This document shows, piece after piece, positions 58,259 to 64,000 of a stretch of 64,000 nt of DNA. The notes below the pieces were generated by a model. That model was given only the letters and a program-made list of their open reading frames with translations. It was not told where the DNA came from and ran no database searches. This DNA is from Paraspadella gotoi (lineage: Eukaryota; Chaetognatha). How positions within the stretch are numbered: position 1 is the first letter of the stretch; the number at the start of each line of letters is the position of its first letter. The stretch spans positions 2,493,476 to 2,557,475 of the forward strand of contig JBJCIZ010000239.1 in assembly GCA_051294375.1 (NCBI GenBank), read 5' to 3'. The position numbers were made by a program, and so were the translations under genes.

Positions 58259-60721
58259 ATGGAGAGGCTGGAGCTTCCTCCTCCACCCGATGTCTCGAAG
58301 TCTCTTCGTTTCTTCCGATCTAACGCCATGTTCTGCGACGTACGCCTCTGGCCGTCTTCGACCGATGCCACAAACGCCGCTGCAGCAGCAGCAGCGGAGT
58401 CTCCCAAGTATCTTCTTGTCCACCGCGTCGTCCTCGCTGCGTCCTCTTCTTATTTTGCCAACACATTCAAGAATATCGAAGAAAAACAGGATATTTTTCT
58501 TCCTTGTTCAATTGACGGTAAATATCATCTTAAAAGTCATGCTTAATTTGTTGGACGGTTTCTTGCATATGTAATCTCTTGTTTTTTTTTTTTTGCAATA
58601 AGAAACGAAGAGACAAATGTTTTTTTTCCAAATTACAAACGAACAAGAACGGTAATTCAAATGTGTTGCGCCATGTGTATTTTCGTGACATGACATATCT
58701 TTTATTTCTTTTTAGTTTTAGGATTTTCTGAAGGTGGCGCTACCAGATTTGAGGATTTTTTCTGAACAAAAGAGCAAAGTATAGACAAAGTATATGCATT
58801 TTAACATAGGTGGGACCGACCGACAAACCGACCAAAGAGTGACTTATAAAGTTGCTCCACGAGTACTCGCAGCGCAACTAAAAACAAGTTTGAACAAACA
58901 ATGTTGGATCTGCAACTAAAAAAAAATTTCTCAACAGGTAACGTTCTGTCGTTTCTCCTCTCCTGGATGTACGGCCACCCTTCGGAAATTCAAAGGTCTA
59001 GCGATGCTCACAACATCTCATTTCTACAAAATGTGCTTGATGCCTCGCAATGTCTAGGAATAGTTAATTTAGAGGTATATCTCGAGAGTGTGCTCGACCA
59101 ATTGGAAAAAACCAAGCCGAAAGAGTTAGAGGACCAAAAGGGCATTTCCATAGTTGATGATGATCTTCAATTCGCTGCCACTTTGGATTGCGAGAGCGAC
59201 TCCGGAGGTAGAGGCTGCGACGCAGAAAACTCGATTGTCGAAACTAAAACCAAAATCTGTAATGAAGATTCGCATACTGAACCACAAATCTGTAATGAAG
59301 ATTCACATACTCAACCGCAATCGCAGGTTAAAAACGTTGAAGTTGGCAAGAACGAGTTAGAAAAAGTTTTCCAAGACTCGACCAAATTCCTTGTCCATAT
59401 TGAAAAAGAATGTGAAAAGACCAAAATTCCCACAAAAAGACGGAAGTATAAAAAGAAACGATTAGATTATAACCACGAAGACACTCCAGTAACATGCGAG
59501 AATTGCGGAGAGGTCGTCAAACAAGAAGCCCTAGAAATGCACAACAAATATTTTCACTCGAATTATCCACCAGACCCTTTGAAGAAATATCTTGCGAGAA
59601 ATCCCGTTGATCCAGTTTTAGTGAAGCACATTGTCGACAACACATTTCGATGTTCAGTCTGTGAGTTTTCTTTGTCCAAAGTCAAAAGCGAACAAACATT
59701 TTTTTCTAATTGCGCCAAGCATCTCTACAAAGCTCACAAAATATCCTCCAAATTCTTTCATCATCCTTGTCCCGTGGACGGCTGCAACTCAGGTGATGTT
59801 CTGCTTTACAAAGTTAAGTAACATTAAAGTGAATTCACCATGACCAATTTTTGTATCCTTTCAGTGTTTTTCAGCCGTGTTGCTTTGAATGCTCACTCGC
59901 GCAAGCGCAAGCACAAGAGTAAACGTAAAGATCCCATCAAACGCGTGAAAGTTGCCTGCGAAAAGTGTAACGTCGTCTTATTGAAAGAAAGTCTCAGGCA
60001 CCACAACTTAGTAAAGCACACTCAGCAAGGAAAGCATCCTTGCGAATTCTGCGAAAAGGTGTTTCCGAATGCCATATATCTAAGAACGCATAAGAAAATA
60101 TGTCACTTCCGAAAAAAAAGATTTGAATTAAAATGCGCTCATTGTAATTTTTGGGGTGTCAACAAAAAAAGCTTCGCTCATCATTGTTTTCGACGCCACG
60201 GAATCCTGTTAGAAGAATTCAAGATTTTTGCATGTCAAAGCTGTGATTACAAAAGCCCCTTGAAAAGAATTGTGACTCTGCACGAAAAGACGGTTCACCT
60301 TCAGTCGTTTGAGTTCAAGTGCGCGGTATGCGAGAAACCTTTTGCTACCAAAAGACGGATGAAGATTCACGTTGAAAGAGTTCACCAGGACTCTCAGGTT
60401 CGAGCCTGCGTCAAGTGCGGACTCGTCTTTCGAACCAATGCCGGAATGGAATATCATTTGTTGAAGATTCATCACATTGGGAAAAACGGGGCGAAAGCAG
60501 AAGACGACGAAGTCAGAATCAAAAAACCTTTCAAATGCGCCTATTGCTCTCACTCGTACTCCCTTCCGGGAAACGTCAAGAAACACTACAAGAACAAACA
60601 TCCCGATCGAACCGTTCGATACGTAGACTTGCGTAAGGAATTAAAGGCATCAAAGAATCGAAACGGCGAATTTGATGACAATGTCGTACCTGAATGTCCT
60701 TACTCAAATGGAACCAGTTGA
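58259..60721 (+). CDS. BTB domain and C2H2 zinc-finger transcription factor, three exons
   Basis: Exons are 58259-58517, 58938-59792 and 59865-60721, giving 656 residues. Residues about 15-140 form a BTB/POZ domain (FCDVRLW, LLVHRVVLAASSSYFANTF, then FLLSWMYG, LDASQCLGI), interrupted by a poly-Ala insert. After an acidic, Ser-rich linker with a duplicated CNEDSHTxPQ unit come about ten C2H2 fingers, some atypical (CENCGEVVKQEALEMHNKYFH, CEFCEKVFPNAIYLRTHKK, CAVCEKPFATKRRMKIH). One finger is built across the exon 2-3 junction (CPVDGCNSVFFSRVALNAH). BTB-ZF proteins dimerise and repress or activate target genes. I cannot assign an orthologue. The first ATG in good context was taken as the start. 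Confidence 0.88.
58800..58915 (-). repeat. Element A fragments in the BTB-ZF first intron
   Basis: On the minus strand 58800-58860 matches the element A head (ACTTTATAAGTCACT, then GGTCGG repeats) and 58882-58915 matches its tail (GCAGATCCAACATTG, AAACTTG). The two pieces are in permuted order compared with the other copies, so this may be the junction of two elements. The tail ends about 20 bp before the exon 2 acceptor. Confidence 0.6.
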
Positions 60722-61060
60722 CTAAATTTTTTTTTAAATCTCTACCGAGTATTTTCACAGTTTGCGAAGCTTGATATACAAATCTGAATTATTTCTAGAA
60801 TTTGTAGGTACCTACACCAAATTATGAATTGAATTTTAGATTCCTACTTCGCGTATGACTATTGTCAGGCGGTAAGAATATTATGAAATCGGGCGCAACA
60901 GCGAAATGAAACACTTATCACAAATTTTTACTTCGTGAAGATGGGAAGATGTTCAGGTATGTTTAATAATAACCAATAGCATTTTGTCGACAAAGGAACA
61001 TTATCTCGAAATATATTTTTGTTTACTTATCACTTAAGTAAAGAACAAAATATCATCTTA
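60722..61060. other. Spacer between BTB-ZF gene and TMEM170 relic
   Basis: AT-rich, without recognisable coding sequence or clear poly(A) signal. Confidence 0.4.
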
Positions 61061-61080
61061 CCTTCTCTCGATTTGTAGCT

Positions 61081-61582
61081 AATGTGGAGAAAAGTAATGA
61101 TGCCGTCATGGGGGAGAACGGTGGCATCTCCATCAGTTTAACGGAATGAGAAATATGGTATTGTTTTAATTATTTGTGTTTTATCCGACTTCATGTTTGC
61201 TGAAACATTTGGTCTGTTTCATTAGGTTTTACATTTTCATATGGAGCTTATTCAGCTCAATCGTTGTTTATACTTAAACGGCGCTTATAGTCACCTGTAA
61301 GCTTCAACACAAGTATGGTCGTTTTTATCCATTGGTTATGGTCATCATGGGTGTGATTTCACCACTAACAGGTTGGTTCTTCCGTGACTCATTTTAACTT
61401 TTTTTCACACTTTCTGTTATGGGTAATTTTTTTCAACAGGCGGTTCCTGTACATGCGCCGTCATTGCTGTCGTTTTTACCGCCGCAAGATGGAAGATGTC
61501 CATTAAGGCAATGTGTTTTGGCGTTGGTCAAACTGGACTTTAGATTGCTGTTTCCATGTCGAGAATTCTCGCAACGCTATAG
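61081..61582 (+). pseudogene. TMEM170: TMEM170 relic with three in-frame stop codons
   Basis: Three exons can be traced: about 61081-61157, 61226-61371 and 61440-61582, with intact GT and AG borders and matching phases. The translation follows human TMEM170A/B almost without gaps: IW|FYIFIWSLFSS, KLQHKYGRF, VIMGVISPLTGG, CAVIAVVF, FGVGQT and the exact C-terminus SRILATL followed by a stop. But TGA at 61147-61149, TAA at 61275-61277 and TAG at 61541-61543 all interrupt this frame. TMEM170 is a three-helix protein of ER and nuclear envelope shaping. This copy cannot make the protein without readthrough; it retains introns, so it is not a retrocopy. Confidence 0.85.
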
Positions 61583-61797
61583 ATTTTTGGTGGAATCCAC
61601 CGGTTGTGATCGATTAATTACATGGTTTCCAGTCGCTTTTATTATCGTATTTAATCTAAGTAAAACTTATGTATATCTCTCGGTTAACAATATCTCTTCC
61701 ATATTCGAATAGTTACGACTTTATATATATTCAGTGCAATTAAATTCTTAAAATATGATCTTATGTTGCGCATTGTGCCAAGTTTTTAGTCTCTACT

Positions 61798-62735
61798 CTA
61801 CTCTATAATTCACTTTGTCAGTCCGCCCCCTAAAACTTGTTGGGCATTCACTTATATCATGTCAGAACATCGAATTATGATAATATATTCAAATAAACGA
61901 TGTCCGTCGTCCATCCGTCCGTCCGTCCCACCTTAGCAAAAAACGCCAATTACTCGTGATTGGTGGATGGATTGGAATGAAATTTTGAGTGTGGGTAGGA
62001 AGTATGTGATTGAGCTGGATATGAAGTTTCGATTGAATCGTCCGAGTGGAAATGAGTTTAAATGGAAAAAACAAAAAAATATATTTCACTATTTGAAGAC
62101 CAATTATTCATGAGTGGATTGGGCGATTTGTAGTCGGGCATAGCAAAGTTCACCCCGCTCTAAGCATGACACCTTCAGTCGTGACCCGGTGGCTCATTGA
62201 GTAAAGCCATCAGCTCATGACCACTAGGTACCGGGTTCAATCCCAACCGGTACCTACCCTGCGGGAAGTGTGAGGACGGCCGTAAGCTGCCTTGGGGGTG
62301 TGGAAAACCCTCAAGCCTGGTTCCAACCCCAGGACCCGTTCCATAGCTGCTAGATGGGGTTAAAGATAAGTCATCTTCAGCCCACTTAGCGCCTTATCCA
62401 CAGATTGACGTTAAAATTTGTATGTGGGTAGAAAAGTGTGTGATTAAGCCGGAAATCAAGTTTCCATGGAATCGTTTAAGTGGAAATGAGTTTAAATTGA
62501 AAAAACAAAAAACCTGTTTTCACTAATGATTATGCTTTTTTCTTTTTATATTAAATGTAATTGCAAGATGTAAGAATTAATCAAATAATTAATCAGTTAA
62601 TTAAACAATTAGTCAATTAATTAATAATTAATCAATCAAACAAAACATTAATTAACTTGAATTAATTAATTATTCATTAATTACCGATAATGATCGTGGG
62701 CAGATCCGACATTGTTTGCTCAAACTTGTTTTTTG
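61798..62735 (+). mobile_element. Element A, copy 2, interrupted by a SINE
   Basis: Starts inside the head (CTCTATAATTCACTTTGTCAG), runs through a short CCGT tract and two of the repeated units, and ends at GCAGATCCGACATTGTTTGC. The terminal GTCGGATCTGC hairpin at the left is missing. A SINE (62126-62402) splits one unit. Confidence 0.75.
62126..62402 (+). mobile_element. tRNA-derived SINE inserted in element A copy 2
   Basis: Contains TGGCTCATTGAG (A-box-like) and GGTACCGGGTTCAATCCC (B-box), 40-50 bp apart, then a GC-rich body ending GGGGTTAAAGATAAG. The flanking element A unit continues on both sides with a short duplicated GATT. Confidence 0.75.
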
Positions 62736-63110
62736 TAATTGTACAAGTGGTTTTTGTTATTGGTTTTTTATAAAGATTACCTTCAATATTAGTAGTGTTT
62801 TGTGCTATTTTTATTTTTCTACTACAGCTTAAAACAAGGGACTCATGGCTTCATAAATCTCGATAAGGATTAACAATTACTTATAGCGTTGAAATTCACT
62901 ACTCATGGATGATTCAATTCGTTTTGATCAACATTGATTAAGGAGGGACGGATCCATTAATTTCAAAAAAATTACAAAAATATTTGAAATATTGGAAACT
63001 TTGTCCTGATGGTCACTGATTCATGTTTTCCTGGGCTACAAGATGCACCAATCAAAAATTTTTCTAGTGGTCTACTTTTGAAAAAAATCTGAGATCGGCG
63101 GTTTTATTTT

Positions 63111-63757
63111 TAGTCGGATCTGCTTTCAGCAGATCCCGACTTTATAATTCACTTTGTCAGTCCGTCAGTCCGCCGCCTCAATCTTGTCGGGCATCCATTT
63201 ACATGTCAGAACATTGTATTATGATAATGCAAAAAAAGTGTTCGTCCGTCTATCCATCCGTCCCTGCGTCCGTCCCACCTTAGCAAAAAGCTCCAATAAC
63301 TCGGGGTGGTTGGATTGGAATGAAATTTTGTGTGTGGGTAGAAAAATATGAGTCACATATACTTGAATCTTTTTACTTATTTTAACCCATAATTACTCGA
63401 ATTAATCATAATTGAATTAATAGATTGAGATGAAATTTTGTGTGTGTGTAGGAAAGTGTGTGAAGAAGCTAGATATAAAGTTTTGACAGAATCGTGCCAG
63501 TGGAAATGAGTATAAATGGAAAAAACATAAGTCACATTTACTTGAATCTTTATTATTTATGATTACAAATAAATGTTTTAATTAATTAATTAATGTGAAA
63601 AAATGATGCAAGTTGAAAAAATGATGCGAATTGTAAAAATGATGCGAGTTAATGAAGCAGTTAAAAAATTTTTTTTAAATATTGTGATTTATCATCTGAT
63701 TAGCTGATTACCGCTTAATTATTTTAGGCAGATCCGACATTGTTTGCTCAAACTTAT
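63111..63757 (+). mobile_element. Element A, copy 3
   Basis: A short but full-ended copy: AGTCGGATCTGCTTTCAGCA hairpin at the left, CCGT-like tract near 63243-63280, diverged units with GAAATTTTGTGTGTG, repeated ATGATGC(A/G)AGTTG units near 63600, and GGCAGATCCGACATTGTTTG at the right. 647 bp against 2.7 kb for copy 1, the difference being the number of internal units and insertions. Confidence 0.8.
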
Positions 63758-64000
63758 TTACTTTTCAGGTTTTGGAAAGAAAAATTTTGTTTCTGGTTTA
63801 CTTTTTGGGTTTACTATGTTTTTAGAGTTTTTACAAAAAAAATTTCGCTTGAATTAGAAGATGACTATAAAAGAAGAAGCCAATGGTAGTTTTTGTATAT
63901 TCTCAGATTGGAAGATGTGGAATGACATCAATATTGTAATTCTTAAATATCGTTTTAATTGGACCTCTTCTCGTGGATAAAACTTTAAAAAAAGTATCAA
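63758..64000. other. Right end of window
   Basis: AT-rich; no feature recognised. 62736-63110, between the two element A copies, is similar. Confidence 0.4.

Noticed and set aside
61081-61582. Stop-codon reassignment or a retrocopy as explanation of the TMEM170 stops
   Set aside because: All other genes here terminate at TAA or TGA in the expected places, and introns are still present, so neither idea fits.
62176-62250. Functional tRNA gene
   Set aside because: A- and B-box-like motifs are present but the arms do not fold into a full cloverleaf and the sequence runs on into a SINE body.

Overview
The window is nuclear DNA from an invertebrate animal. The genes have spliceosomal GT-AG introns (a few GC-AG), UNC79 is an animal-only family, and the density (eight genes and one decayed gene in 64 kb, one with 68 exons in 37 kb) is far above that of vertebrates. 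I cannot name the phylum. No prokaryotic, viral or CRISPR features are visible. Gene names rest on my memory of human family members. Exon borders were set by splice sites and codon phase; every multi-exon model closes in frame.

Layout, left to right. A tight head-to-tail pair (1.0-3.3 kb) holds single-exon FIBP and five-exon MOB1, 64 bp apart with a splice acceptor in the gap, which looks like a trans-spliced operon. A large gene of 18 exons (4.8-10.8 kb) encodes a histone stem-loop binding protein (SLBP) relative with two RNA-binding domains. A repeat-rich gap (10.8-14.1 kb) holds a long inverted repeat made of degenerate telomere-like units and a small inverted-repeat transposon. MFSD13A/TMEM180 (14.1-16.5 kb) follows.

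UNC79, the large auxiliary subunit of the NALCN sodium-leak channel, fills 18.3-55.5 kb. Its introns hold most of the repeats: a long element with the terminal motif GTCGGATCTGC, tRNA-derived SINEs, a 30-bp minisatellite, a local exon-edge duplication and a hammerhead-ribozyme-like motif. A complete FAM221 gene lies antisense inside one intron (47.5-50.4 kb).

After UNC79 come intronless CCDC115/VMA22 (56.5-57.2 kb), a BTB/C2H2 zinc-finger gene (58.3-60.7 kb) and a TMEM170 relic with intact splice sites but three in-frame stops (61.1-61.6 kb). The right end is two more copies of the long repeat element, one of them interrupted by a SINE. The genes do not form one pathway: signalling scaffold proteins (FIBP, MOB1), histone mRNA metabolism (SLBP), membrane proteins (MFSD13A, TMEM170), neuronal excitability (UNC79), V-ATPase assembly (CCDC115) and transcription (BTB-ZF) are simply neighbours.

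The most unusual points are the double-domain SLBP, the FIBP-MOB1 arrangement, the TMEM170 relic, the two hammerhead-like motifs and the telomere-like inverted repeat.
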